The notes: generated by a model not told the origin, from the sequence alone. A stretch of DNA of 64,000 bases from UBA1161 sp002311745 (GCA_050018415.1 JBEKAB010000014.1:28650-92649), one strand, 5' to 3'. Numbered from the stretch's first letter, positions 8,640 through 17,592 are shown. Numbers and translations are program-made.

Positions 8640-9740
8640 TCATTGGAACAACGGCTGGAGCAGAAGGTGGACCAGCATATAGGTGATGCCGGCCATGAAT
8701 GCGGCGCAGGGGATGGTCAAAATCCAGGCCAGGATGATTCGCTGGCCCCAGATCCAGCGGACGGAGCGAACCCCGCGCGTGGTTCCGACGCCGAGGATGG
8801 AACCGGTGATGGCGTGGGTGGTGGAAATGGGGATGTGACAAAACGTGGCGCCGAAGATGGTGGTCGCCGCCGACAGCTCGGCACAAAACCCGCCGACGGG
8901 AGCCAGGCGCGTAATGCCTGATCCCATGGTTTTGACGATGCGCCAACCGCCGAAGATGGTGCCCAGAGCGATGGCGGCGTTGCAGGCCAGGATGATCGGC
9001 AGGCCGTACTCGTTGTGAACCCACGGCAACGTCACCTTGCCATAAACGGTCCAGGGGGCATGACCGGCCGCGTTCAGCAGCAGCACAATAATGCCCATGG
9101 TTTTTTGGGCATCGTTGCCTCCGTGGCCCAGGCTGTAAACGCTCGCGCTCAACAATTGCAGGCGGCGGAAAAGACCGTCGACCCGGTGAGGAGTGGCGCG
9201 GCGAAATATCCACGCCACGGCAATCATGTTGATGGCCCCGAGCAAGAACCCGATCATCGGCGAGAGAAATAGGAATAGAAGCAGCAGACCCCATTCCCTG
9301 CCGACGATGATCGCGCCGAGTCCCGCCTTGGCGACGGCGGCGCCGGCAATCCCGCTGACCAAAGCGTGAGAGGAGCTGGTCGGCAGGGCCAGCAGCCAGG
9401 TGATGATGTTCCAGACGATCGCCCCCATCAGCCCGCCAAAAACCACGTAGACGTCCACGATCCGCGTATCGACCAGTCCCGTTCCTATCGTTTGGGCGAC
9501 GCCGGTGCCGAACACCAGGACCGCCGCAAAGTTGAAAAAACCCGCCCAAATGACCGCCTGCGACGGCGCCAGCACCCGCGTCGAGACCACCGTGGCGATC
9601 GAGTTGGCGGCATCGTGAAATCCGTTGAGGAAGTCGAAAACCAGCGCCACGGCCACAATAAAGAATATCAAACCAAGGCTGAGGGCTGAGCCTTGGGCGG
9701 GTCCTGTCGCGGCCGTCGTAGCAAGGATGGGAAGAGTCAT
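8640..9740 (-). CDS. pit: Inorganic phosphate transporter, PiT family
   Basis: 366 residues with about ten hydrophobic segments and both PiT signature repeats: GFHDAANSIATVVSTR near residue 42 and the second half GHGGNDAQKTMGII near residue 205. PiT permeases take up metal-phosphate with H+ or Na+ at the inner membrane. The gene follows a DUF47 gene by 47 bases in the same direction, the usual partner arrangement. The start ATG at 9740 has no strong Shine-Dalgarno site, consistent with coupling to the upstream gene. Confidence 0.95.
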   Translation of the reverse strand: MTLPILATTAATGPAQGSALSLGLIFFIVAVALVFDFLNGFHDAANSIATVVSTRVLAPSQAVIWAGFFNFAAVLVFGTGVAQTIGTGLVDTRIVDVYVVFGGLMGAIVWNIITWLLALPTSSSHALVSGIAGAAVAKAGLGAIIVGREWGLLLLFLFLSPMIGFLLGAINMIAVAWIFRRATPHRVDGLFRRLQLLSASVYSLGHGGNDAQKTMGIIVLLLNAAGHAPWTVYGKVTLPWVHNEYGLPIILACNAAIALGTIFGGWRIVKTMGSGITRLAPVGGFCAELSAATTIFGATFCHIPISTTHAITGSILGVGTTRGVRSVRWIWGQRIILAWILTIPCAAFMAGITYMLVHLLLQPLFQ

Positions 9741-9787
9741 TTTGATCTGAATGAGCTGTGCGCTCGTGGATGGATTGAAGAGGGCCC

Positions 9788-10411
9788 CTATCCGTTTTTC
9801 AACACGATTCGCTCGATCGTGTTCCCCACGTCCTCACAACCGTCAATGGCCTCTTCGATGAAATCATAGAGCCTGGTCCACTTCAGCACGTCCAGGGGTG
9901 GCGTGTCTCCTTCGAAGAGCTTGGTGACGGCCGCGTGATTCACGTCGTCACCCAAGCTTTCCAGACGATGAATCTCGATCAGCACGGCTTTCAATTCCGA
10001 AAGTTTTCGGCTCTTTCGCAGCCGATGAACCGCATCGCTGAGGGCGAGCGTCGCTTGCACCAGAACCTCGGTTTGCTGTTTGAACGGCGTGGGCATCGCG
10101 TCCACGTGGTAGATCTTGAATCGTTTGGCCAGCGCGTCGATGTTATCGATGATGTCATCTATGCCATTGACCAGTTCGTGGATGTCCTCACGGTCGAAGG
10201 GCGTGATGAAGGTCTGATCCAATCGCTCCAGGGCCTTATGCGCCAGGTTGTCGGCCTCGTGTTCATCCTGGCGGATGCGCTGCACTTCCACATCCGTCTC
10301 GGGAAACTGCTTGGCCAACGTCCGCAGGTGCGTGGCGCAGGAGACGGCATGCTTGGCCAGCCCCTCAAAAAGATCAAAAAAAACCGTGTCTTTAGGCAGA
10401 AGATTAATCAT
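9788..10411 (-). CDS. DUF47 (PhoU-like) phosphate transport accessory protein
   Basis: 207 residues, almost entirely helical, with the DUF47 hallmarks: FFDLFEGLAKHAVSCA at the N-terminus, QDEHEADNLAHKALERLDQTFITPFDREDIHELVNGIDDIIDNID in the middle (acidic metal-binding positions) and YDFIEEAIDGCEDVGNTIE at the end. Members resemble PhoU and are encoded next to PiT permeases, whose activity they are thought to modulate. GGGAG stands 9 bases before the ATG. The next gene is pit, so this is a two-gene operon. Confidence 0.92.
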   Translation of the reverse strand: MINLLPKDTVFFDLFEGLAKHAVSCATHLRTLAKQFPETDVEVQRIRQDEHEADNLAHKALERLDQTFITPFDREDIHELVNGIDDIIDNIDALAKRFKIYHVDAMPTPFKQQTEVLVQATLALSDAVHRLRKSRKLSELKAVLIEIHRLESLGDDVNHAAVTKLFEGDTPPLDVLKWTRLYDFIEEAIDGCEDVGNTIERIVLKNG

Positions 10412-10591
10412 GAATGCCGGCTCCCATTGCCTGCCGACTGCGTTTAGACCGGACCAGACCGGATTTTACGGCTGGGCGATGGGAACACAAATGATGGTTA
10501 AGATTTCGTCAGCAGCGCGCTAAGAATCCACCCGCAAACGGCGGATTTGACCCGATTCGTGGGGGAGGCCCAGCAGCATTCGGCATTTTCT

Positions 10592-10819
10592 TCACGCGCT
10601 GGCCGCCCTCACCTGCCATCGCGCGGCCTGGCCTCCGGCGGCGATCAGCTCGTCAATGGCCAGCTTCGCTTCCTCCAGCGTCGCCTTGGCGAAAAGCTGA
10701 TTCGATTCACCCACCTTGTTCACGATGAACTGGTCGAGCGTCGCCTCGCTCTGGTCCGTGGCAAACACGCGATGAACGATGGCGAAATTTCGATGAAAAT
10801 AGGTTCGCTTCACCGGCAT
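10592..10819 (-). CDS. Small hypothetical protein, 75 aa
   Basis: Starts MPVKRTYFHRNFAIVHRVFA behind a strong Shine-Dalgarno sequence (GGAGGGG, 6-7 bases before the ATG), which is the main reason to accept it. The protein is soluble, mixed charge, with a predicted helix in the second half (ATLEEAKLAIDELIAAGG). I do not recognise the family. It is followed by the DUF47-pit operon about 180 bases downstream. Confidence 0.55.
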   Translation of the reverse strand: MPVKRTYFHRNFAIVHRVFATDQSEATLDQFIVNKVGESNQLFAKATLEEAKLAIDELIAAGGQAARWQVRAASA

Positions 10820-11026
10820 GCCGGTTTCCCCTCCCTCAGATGGGGAAGAACAACGCCCCGTTCTATTTCGGATAAGAACGGAAGCCGGATCGTCGAAAAT
10901 GACGGCTGCTTTGATGTGATGAAGGATTTACAGCGTGTGCCGCTCAGCGTAGACGCTACGCCCAGCGCAAACAACAAAATCCCGCGCCGTTCACGTCGAT
11001 TTACGGTTCCGATTCTTTCGGCAAAG

Positions 11027-11048
11027 CCGACGGATGGCCATCCGTCGG
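11027..11048. repeat. Perfect 22-bp palindrome, terminator-like
   Basis: Arms CCGACGGATGG and its exact complement, flanked by AAA on the left and TTTT on the right, so it could fold as a hairpin on either strand. No gene ends close to it on either strand, so a terminator role is uncertain. It lies 55 bases before the SRPBCC gene. Confidence 0.6.
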
Positions 11049-11102
11049 TTTTCGAACGTTTGTAGCCACTCACGAATTCCATGCATAATATTCCCCACAA
11101 TT

Positions 11103-11528
11103 ATGTCCAAGCCAATCGTTCAATCGGTCGATTTCCCCGCCACCGCCAAGCAGTTGTACGATATTTATCTCGACCCCCAACGCCATGCCGCCTTCACCGG
11201 CGGCCGCGTGCGCATCAGCCCCAAACCCGGCAGCCAATTCACCGCCTTCGATCGAATGCTCATCGGCAAAACTCTTCTGACGATTCCCGGCAAACTCATC
11301 GTCCAGCGTTGGCGCGCCCACCACTGGAAAAAGAACGACTTGGATTCCATCCTGATCCTGACGTTCACCCCCATCGGCAAGCGCGGCCGAATCGACCTCG
11401 TCCACGTCAACGTCCCGGACCACGACCACGCCGGCGTGACCGATGGATGGAAGAAATACTACTGGACCCCGCTGAGTGCCTACCTGCGCGGCGCCCAGCG
11501 GCGCCGCTTTTCGCCAAAAGCCATGTAA
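11103..11528 (+). CDS. SRPBCC (AHSA1/START-like) domain protein
   Basis: 141 residues from MSKPIVQSVDFPATAKQLYD. The sequence follows the AHSA1 pattern: an N-terminal beta strand and helix (YDIYLDPQRHAAFTGG), the strands GSQFTAFDRMLIGKTLLTIP and IVQRWRAHHW, and the closing helix GVTDGWKKYYWTPLSAYL. Such small helix-grip proteins bind hydrophobic ligands or act as chaperone co-factors; the ligand is unknown. There is no convincing ribosome binding site before the ATG, and an AT-rich stretch (CATAATATT) lies only 10-18 bases upstream, so a leaderless or nearly leaderless transcript is possible. Confidence 0.85.
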   Translation: MSKPIVQSVDFPATAKQLYDIYLDPQRHAAFTGGRVRISPKPGSQFTAFDRMLIGKTLLTIPGKLIVQRWRAHHWKKNDLDSILILTFTPIGKRGRIDLVHVNVPDHDHAGVTDGWKKYYWTPLSAYLRGAQRRRFSPKAM

Positions 11529-11543
11529 TTCGGCGGGCGAAGG

Positions 11544-11563
11544 CTAAAATGCAACCACGGAGG
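11544..11563 (+). repeat. Left copy of short direct repeat flanking the methyltransferase gene
   Basis: AAAATGCAACCACGGAGG here matches AAAATGCAACCACAGAGG at 12335-12352 with one mismatch in 18. The two copies lie on either side of the gene at 11602-12264, in the same orientation. Confidence 0.6.
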
Positions 11564-11601
11564 TTGACCCCGATTCCCCCGCAGCCGTGGAGATGCAAGC
11601 A

Positions 11602-12264
11602 ATGTCTCTGAATTCTTCGTGGGAGTTCGCGCGCGAAATCCTCACGAAACACTTTGCGGGCATAAGACACCCGTTGTTTTTTGGCAACACATTGTCGGCC
11701 GATGATCAGACAAATCTCAGAGGCAAGCCCCGTCCCTACCTTCTTGCGGCCATCGACCTGCTCACGAAAATGCAAGGGAAAACCATCGTCGAGGTCGGCT
11801 GCATGCGCCAGCCTCTGCGACATTCCCTGGAAGAATTCAATCCAGTCTGCTGCAACGACGGCCATTCCACGGTGTTCTGGGCGCGCACGGGACTTGCGGT
11901 TCATACGGTCGATATCAATCCAGGCTGCTGTAACGTGACGGCCGAGGCCTGTCGATCGTACCCCAATGTCCGGATCTCCTGCGGCGACGGCGTGAAGTTT
12001 TTGCGGAATTTCAACGGCACGATCGATCTGTTGTACCTCGACGCGTGGGAAGCCGTCGAAACAATACCCTACGCGGAAAAACACCTGGAGGCATTTCAGG
12101 CCGCCCGCGAGAAGCTTGCGCCGTCCGCCATCGTGCTGATCGACGACACGGACGTGGCCTTTGGCGGCAAAGGCCGTCTGGCCATCCCGGCGATCATCCG
12201 CGATGGCTTTGAACTTCTGCTGATCGGCAGGCAAACCATGCTCATGCGATTGTCGCAGCATTAA
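11602..12264 (+). CDS. Class I SAM-dependent methyltransferase-like protein
   Basis: 220 residues from the ATG at 11602 (GTGGAG 9 bases upstream acts as ribosome binding site; earlier GTG/ATG codons at 11587 and 11593 are alternatives). Rossmann motifs are visible: TIVEVGCMR (motif I), GLAVHTVDINP (motif II acidic end), GTIDLLYLDAWEA (motif IV) and SAIVLIDDTD. The DSTVFWAR-like segment and YLDAW...IDDTD arrangement recall the macrocin/cephalosporin-type O-methyltransferase family and FkbM-like enzymes. The substrate is unknown. Four cysteines (in VCCND and PGCCN) are unusual for such a short enzyme. The gene stands alone between short direct repeats, which hints at recent mobility. Confidence 0.75.
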   Translation: MSLNSSWEFAREILTKHFAGIRHPLFFGNTLSADDQTNLRGKPRPYLLAAIDLLTKMQGKTIVEVGCMRQPLRHSLEEFNPVCCNDGHSTVFWARTGLAVHTVDINPGCCNVTAEACRSYPNVRISCGDGVKFLRNFNGTIDLLYLDAWEAVETIPYAEKHLEAFQAAREKLAPSAIVLIDDTDVAFGGKGRLAIPAIIRDGFELLLIGRQTMLMRLSQH

Positions 12265-12332
12265 CCGCAGCTTGCACACCACTTTCGGCGATTACCGAAA
12301 GCAACCAGAGCAGTAATGACCCCGTTTCCACG

Positions 12333-12378
12333 CCAAAATGCAACCACAGAGGCGCGGAGACGCGGAGACAGCCGCAGA
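12333..12378 (+). repeat. Dispersed ACCACAGAGG-type intergenic repeat
   Basis: The run AACCACAGAGGCGCGGAG followed by ACGCGGAGACAGCC belongs to the purine-rich CACGGAG-type repeat that also occurs at 25570-25591 and, inverted, at 25679-25700. A related CACCAAGGTGCC-type fragment follows at 12418-12432. Confidence 0.65.
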
Positions 12379-12448
12379 GAATTCGCCTTCTCGCGCCAAC
12401 AGCAGGGATGGATTGAACCACCAAGGTGCCGAGAACGCCAAGATAGAG

Positions 12449-12679
12449 CTAGGCGGATTTGCGGGCCCGCGGCCGCTTTTGCAGGCGTGTTCTTTGGGCG
12501 GCAATTGCTTCAAGGGCCTCCGGGCTGAACAACCGCTCGCCGCAGTTGGGGCATTCTTCGATCTCGATCCCCTTGGCCACGAACGTTTCGCCGTTGCGCT
12601 TGCTCTGAATGTCGCGCTTGACGCGGCGAATCCTCCGCGACCCACACGTTGGGCAGGTTCTAATGACGAGATGAGTCAT
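12449..12679 (-). CDS. YgiT-type (MqsA-like) zinc finger protein, putative antitoxin
   Basis: 76 residues with two CxxC knuckles: CPTC near residue 9 and CPNC near residue 43, the zinc-binding pattern of YgiT/MqsA N-terminal domains. The stretch GIEIEECPNCGERLFSPEALEAI is typical of this family, and the C-terminus is basic (RLQKRPRARKSA). In MqsRA systems this domain binds and blocks the toxin; here the C-terminal HTH half of MqsA is absent, as in many stand-alone YgiT antitoxins. The start codon overlaps the stop of the upstream gene by four bases, so the pair is co-translated. Confidence 0.85.
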   Translation of the reverse strand: MTHLVIRTCPTCGSRRIRRVKRDIQSKRNGETFVAKGIEIEECPNCGERLFSPEALEAIAAQRTRLQKRPRARKSA

Positions 12680-12981
12680 AACGCGTGTTTGCTGGAGACC
12701 AGCACGTAAAACGTTTCTGTTCGGTCCTCGACGAGCAGTTTACCCTTGGTGTAGATCGCAATGCCAGCTAAATTCGGACTTTGGATGACGTGCAAATATT
12801 CCCGATGGCCGGTCTGAGCGTTGGTGGATCGAATCGTCTTGTAGATGGCGACCGCATTCATGAGCGACTCGCGGATGTCGGTGATATCCAGATTGTCGAC
12901 TTCCATTTCACAACGCGCTTTGTTCGTTAACCGAATCCGGTTGGCCAACGCACATCTCTTGATGCGAACCAATGTCTCCAT
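12676..12981 (-). CDS. Putative toxin partnered with YgiT-type antitoxin (DUF4258/MqsR-like)
   Basis: 101 residues from METLVRIKRCALANRIRLTN; a TTG at 13002 gives an alternative longer start. The body reads KARCEMEVDNLDITDIRESL, then AIYKTIRSTN, then EYLHVIQSPNLAGIAIYTKG. This resembles the small RelE/BrnT-fold-type proteins encoded directly before YgiT zinc finger genes in many environmental bacteria. The ATGA overlap with the zinc finger gene supports a type II toxin-antitoxin unit with the toxin gene first. An RNase activity is inference from such families. Confidence 0.7.
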   Translation of the reverse strand: METLVRIKRCALANRIRLTNKARCEMEVDNLDITDIRESLMNAVAIYKTIRSTNAQTGHREYLHVIQSPNLAGIAIYTKGKLLVEDRTETFYVLVSSKHAL

Positions 12982-13049
12982 GCCTGCCCGTCGTACAAGC
13001 AAATCGGGCAGCTTTCACCGCCCGATTGCTTGCATCCGTTATCGTTACG

Positions 13050-13163
13050 TTAATACATCCCGCCCATGCCGCCGCCGGCGACGCCGGCGGGCTGGGGCTT
13101 CTTCTCCTTGATCTCGCTCACCACCGCGTCCGTCGCCAAACGCAGCGACGCGATACTTCCGGC
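13050..13163 (-). pseudogene. Detached groEL 3'-end copy (37 codons plus stop)
   Basis: Read on the minus strand, the 37 codons before a TAA stop encode a C-terminus ending GGGMGGMY. It matches the last 37 residues of the intact GroEL at 13773 at 29 of 37 positions (for example SEIKEKKPQPAG against SEIKEEKPEPAG). The frame is open and the stop codon is kept. The homology begins immediately after the TAG stop of the DUF2283 gene and in the same frame. It is either the remnant of a second groEL gene or a displaced original 3' end. Confidence 0.8.
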
Positions 13164-13430
13164 CTATGCGGCGACGAGGGGATTCAAATCGGCTTTGGAC
13201 AGCGCCGGCTGGTCACTGGCCGCCAAGACGCGGTTGATCGCGGCAAGGTCGACGGCACCGACGACAGTGAATTCAATGCCAATAGCGCGGCCATTGGCCG
13301 CATAGTCGATCAGCCATTGGCCGTGTCGCTCGGTGCGAGCCGCCTTGTCGCCGGCGCGGCGGTCCAGATACAGATACGCCGCCAGCGGTTTGCCCTGACG
13401 ATACGTGATTTCCAGATATGGCTTTGCCAT
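13164..13430 (-). CDS. DUF2283-like protein, putative antitoxin
   Basis: 88 residues from MAKPYLEITYRQGKPLAAYL; a TTG at 13442 is an alternative start. The strand pattern YLEITYRQGKPLAAYLYLDR and the later HGQWLIDYAANGRAIGIEFT are typical of DUF2283, a small beta-rich family frequently encoded beside DUF4258 toxins. The gene begins four bases after the stop of the DUF4258-like gene and ends with TAG exactly where the groEL 3' remnant begins. Confidence 0.7.
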   Translation of the reverse strand: MAKPYLEITYRQGKPLAAYLYLDRRAGDKAARTERHGQWLIDYAANGRAIGIEFTVVGAVDLAAINRVLAASDQPALSKADLNPLVAA

Positions 13431-13434
13431 CACT

Positions 13435-13704
13435 TCACCCAACAGCGTATGCCGTTACAACCACCAACAGTTGAGCAGGAACGTCCGGCTCGACAACGAC
13501 CTCCCAAGCCTGACCGGCCCGCGTCGTCTCGATGACCCAGCGTCCGGGCTGCACATCGGGCCGATAAGCGCTGGCCCGCTGCAACATACCTCGCAAATCG
13601 ACCTCGGTGAAGCAGCGGTCAACCATGCGTTTGAGCAGGTGGGGATTGGAACATTCCAATTCCCAGTGCCACCACTGCGGCCAATCGATGGGGGATGTTA
13701 CCAC
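13435..13704 (-). CDS. DUF4258-like protein, putative toxin
   Basis: 89 residues from a GTG at 13704 (GGAATG upstream). The open frame reaches 13767 but that part crosses the groEL terminator. The core HLLKRMVDRCFTEVDLRGML, then GRWVIETTRAGQAWEVVVEP and LLVVVTAY, fits the DUF4258/BrnT-like RelE-fold family: helix with H and R, then beta strands. Together with the DUF2283 gene it forms a second toxin-antitoxin-like pair only ~450 bases from the first. The start is uncertain; the family is fairly likely. Confidence 0.65.
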   Translation of the reverse strand: MVTSPIDWPQWWHWELECSNPHLLKRMVDRCFTEVDLRGMLQRASAYRPDVQPGRWVIETTRAGQAWEVVVEPDVPAQLLVVVTAYAVG

Positions 13705-13721
13705 GTGCGCACATTCCGCAA

Positions 13722-13758
13722 AAATAAAAACAGCCGACCGGGTTAAGCCGGTCGGCTG
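13722..13758 (-). terminator. Rho-independent terminator of groEL
   Basis: Arms 13731-13741 and 13748-13758 pair perfectly over 11 bases with a 6-base loop. On the minus strand the hairpin is followed by TTTTTATTT. It begins 15 bases after the groEL stop. Confidence 0.92.
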
Positions 13759-13772
13759 CTTAATCATTCGGG

Positions 13773-15416
<1,644 letters not shown>

Positions 15417-15460
15417 GTGATTTATCTCCTCATCGTTTTAGTATTTCTAGACCGGAGCGT

Positions 15461-15751
15461 TCATTCAATGACGGCCAGCACGTCGTCGACGCTCATGATC
15501 ATCAGTTCCTCGCCGTCGAGCTTGATTTCGGTACCGGCGTAGCTGGCGAAGATGACCTCGTCGCCCTTCTTGAGTTCGATGGGGGCGCGTTGGCCGTTGT
15601 CCAGGCGTTTGCCTTCGCCGACGCTCAGGACCTTTCCGCGTTTGGGTTTTTCCTTGGCGGTGTCGGGCAGAACGATGCCGCTTTTGGTCTTGGATTCCGC
15701 CTCGAGGCGCTTGACGAGAATCTTGTCACCGAGAGGACGCAGCTTGGACAT
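15461..15751 (-). CDS. groES: Co-chaperonin GroES (Hsp10)
   Basis: 96 residues: KLRPLGDKILVKRLEAE at the N-terminus, the mobile loop KTKSGIVLPDTAKEKPKRGK, and DEVIFASYAGTEIKLDGEEL. It caps the GroEL chamber. AAGGAG lies 8 bases before the ATG. Expression with groEL is obvious from the 44-base spacing. I see no CIRCE element (the TTAGCACTC inverted repeat) upstream, so HrcA control is not supported; a GC-rich hairpin lies in the leader. Confidence 0.98.
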   Translation of the reverse strand: MSKLRPLGDKILVKRLEAESKTKSGIVLPDTAKEKPKRGKVLSVGEGKRLDNGQRAPIELKKGDEVIFASYAGTEIKLDGEELMIMSVDDVLAVIE

Positions 15752-15797
15752 TGTTGAAGCTCCTTGCGAAAGAATGTTTGTTTGACTTTCGTTGCGA

Positions 15798-15817
15798 CCG
15801 GGCCGAGGACGGCCCGG
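15798..15817 (-). promoter_or_regulatory. GC-rich hairpin in the groES leader
   Basis: CCGGGCC, a 6-base loop and GGCCCGG, about 50 bases upstream of the groES start. It has no T run after it on the minus strand, so it looks like an RNA leader structure rather than a terminator. Role unknown. Confidence 0.4.
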
Positions 15818-15877
15818 CTCTCCTTTGTATTTGCAATCACTTACGTTCGATCCATATCGAGTGGTTCAGGTGTTCCT

Positions 15878-16300
15878 TCAACTGTCGACGTCGGGTTCAG
15901 GCCAGCGGTTTTCGTGATAGCGCCGCAGCACACGGGCCAGAGCGTCCAGCAGGACGTTGAGATCCACGGGCTTGCTGAGCACGCTGAAGACCTGCATTCC
16001 CAAAGCCTCATGGAGCAGGTGGCTGGTGAGGTGATTGGTCAGCAGGATGGCGGGCGTGGGCTTGTGCAATTCGCGGAGCAGACGGATGACTTGCAGGCCG
16101 CCGAGCTGCGGCATCTGCACGTCCAGGACGGCGGCGTGCACCAGGGTCGATTCGAGCAATTCCAGGGCTTCGCGGCCGCTGCGAGCGGAAACGGCGTGCA
16201 CTCCCTGCGGCTCCAGAAGGCCGCAGACCGTCTGATGCCAATCCTCCTGGGCGTTGGCCAGCACAACGGTAAAGCGATTGGTGGGCTTGGTCTGTAGCAT
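15878..16300 (-). CDS. Stand-alone receiver-domain response regulator
   Basis: 140 residues consisting of one CheY-like domain only. The phosphoacceptor is D60 in AAVLDVQMPQLGG, T89 precedes the alpha4 switch region, and K110 lies in SVLSKPVD. The usual acidic pair of strand 1 is weak (VVLANAQED, D20), so Mg binding may be altered. No output domain follows; the last 30 residues are a basic helix. It lies 126 bases upstream of groES in the same direction. No clear ribosome binding site; a TTG at 16339 is an alternative start. Confidence 0.85.
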   Translation of the reverse strand: MLQTKPTNRFTVVLANAQEDWHQTVCGLLEPQGVHAVSARSGREALELLESTLVHAAVLDVQMPQLGGLQVIRLLRELHKPTPAILLTNHLTSHLLHEALGMQVFSVLSKPVDLNVLLDALARVLRRYHENRWPEPDVDS

Positions 16301-16512
16301 AACCGTCGCCACGGTAGAGCATCTCTGCAGTGACTGCAAAAGCCGAATAACAATCGCCGTGCCGGGTGGAAATGGCGAAGCGTCTCTGCATAAGATACGC
16401 TGCTACATGCAGTTACATAATTGACGCGGATGTGATCTCAAGTGCCTCGGGCGGCTTTGTCCTGCCAAAGACAGCGGGCGGTACGATTCGTCTGCCACGT
16501 TGACAGGAGAAA

Positions 16513-17466
16513 TTATGACTGGGCTCGGCGGCGGCCGCGTGCTGCGGCCAGGGGACACAGGCTGGCCAGAAGCAACAGGCCGGTGGCCGGCTCGGGTATG
16601 CCGGTTACCGCGACGATGGCATCGTAATTGGAATAGATCGCCGTGTCGTAGGAGCCTTCGGGAACCGGATCGGTTCCGGTGATGAGCGTGCTGCCGTCGT
16701 AATAGCCGCGGGCGTCGTAGAGGGCGTAACTGGGCACGGAGCCGTCGGCGAGGTTGACACTATCCACGAGGCTGTTGATGCCGGCCAGTTCCCAGACATT
16801 GGTGATGGGATTTTGGATGAAGATGGCGCCGCCGCTGTCGCCGCTGGAAAGAATCGCCTCATTATCGCCGGCGGACTGATCGAACGTGTAGTAGATGAAA
16901 CTGCCGCCGAAGCCGGAAGGTGTACCGGAGACTGGGCCGGCGTAGGCGACGTTATTGGTGCCCCATGAGACGGCGCCGGTGCCGCTTCCCCATGCCCAGC
17001 CGCCGGTGACGGCACTACCGCGTGCCGTGCCGCGGCCGATCACGACCAGAGGCGCACCCGTTGCCGGAGCGCTTTGTTCCAGCGGGGCATAGTAAGTGAA
17101 GCTGTCGGTGTCGGACGGCTGAATCTCCCAGATGGCCAGGTCCGTACCGCTAATGCGGGTGTAAAACTGGACGTTGTACGTGGTGCTGGTGACGGTGTTG
17201 TTGGAATAGGTGATGGATCCCGAGCCGGAGCCGCCGACGTGGTTGGCGGTGACGAAAAACCGTGGGGCAATGGGAGTAAACAGGTAGGGGCCGAAGAGTC
17301 CCTCGTAGCTGCCGAGGCCGTCGGGCGGCGTGGTGGTGTTGTTCCCCTGCGGGCCCATGACGATGACGGCCCGGGCCGGCGAAGAAAGACCGAAAACGCC
17401 CGCCGCGAGGCACAGCCAAACACAAAAATGCCACCGCCGCGATTGCGGAGAATCCGTCCTTCGCAT
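16513..17466 (-). CDS. PEP-CTERM trypsin-like serine protease
   Basis: 317 residues: signal peptide (to about residue 33, SSPARA), a chymotrypsin-like domain and a C-terminal PEP-CTERM sorting signal (IPEPATGLLLLASLCPLAAA then basic RGRRRAQS). The catalytic triad is visible: H76 in VTANHVGG, D109 in GTDLAIWEI and S211 in SSGDSGGAIF. It should be exported and processed by an exosortase, with the protease displayed or released at the cell surface. GGGAGA stands 6 bases before the ATG and a TATAAT box lies upstream. The gene follows cinA but appears to have its own promoter. Confidence 0.9.
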   Translation of the reverse strand: MRRTDSPQSRRWHFCVWLCLAAGVFGLSSPARAVIVMGPQGNNTTTPPDGLGSYEGLFGPYLFTPIAPRFFVTANHVGGSGSGSITYSNNTVTSTTYNVQFYTRISGTDLAIWEIQPSDTDSFTYYAPLEQSAPATGAPLVVIGRGTARGSAVTGGWAWGSGTGAVSWGTNNVAYAGPVSGTPSGFGGSFIYYTFDQSAGDNEAILSSGDSGGAIFIQNPITNVWELAGINSLVDSVNLADGSVPSYALYDARGYYDGSTLITGTDPVPEGSYDTAIYSNYDAIVAVTGIPEPATGLLLLASLCPLAAARGRRRAQS

Positions 17467-17510
17467 TGTATTCTCCCCAAATTGCAGAACGTAAAAACGC
17501 GGACCAAAAC

Positions 17511-17516
17511 ATTATA
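17511..17516 (-). promoter_or_regulatory. Candidate -10 box for the PEP-CTERM protease gene
   Basis: Perfect TATAAT on the minus strand, 45 bases upstream of the start codon at 17466, leaving a leader of about 38 bases with a good ribosome binding site. A -35 match is poor, so the promoter may need an activator or use a group 4-like sigma factor. Confidence 0.45.
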
Positions 17517-17592
17517 AACGATCTCTTGCCGCAATAGATCGAAAAAATCGTTATTTTTTACTGAAGCGGGGTTGGCGGGAGCTGGGGCGGGT

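Noticed and set aside
10547..11065. A 172-codon plus-strand frame
   Set aside because: No ribosome binding site or domain, it crosses the 22-bp palindrome, and the opposite 75-residue frame has a strong ribosome binding site.
13704..13767. A longer N-terminus for the DUF4258-like protein
   Set aside because: These 21 codons would read through the groEL terminator hairpin, and a GTG with a plausible ribosome binding site follows it.
15752..15877. A CIRCE operator upstream of groES
   Set aside because: No TTAGCACTC-type inverted repeat is present; only an unrelated GC-rich hairpin.
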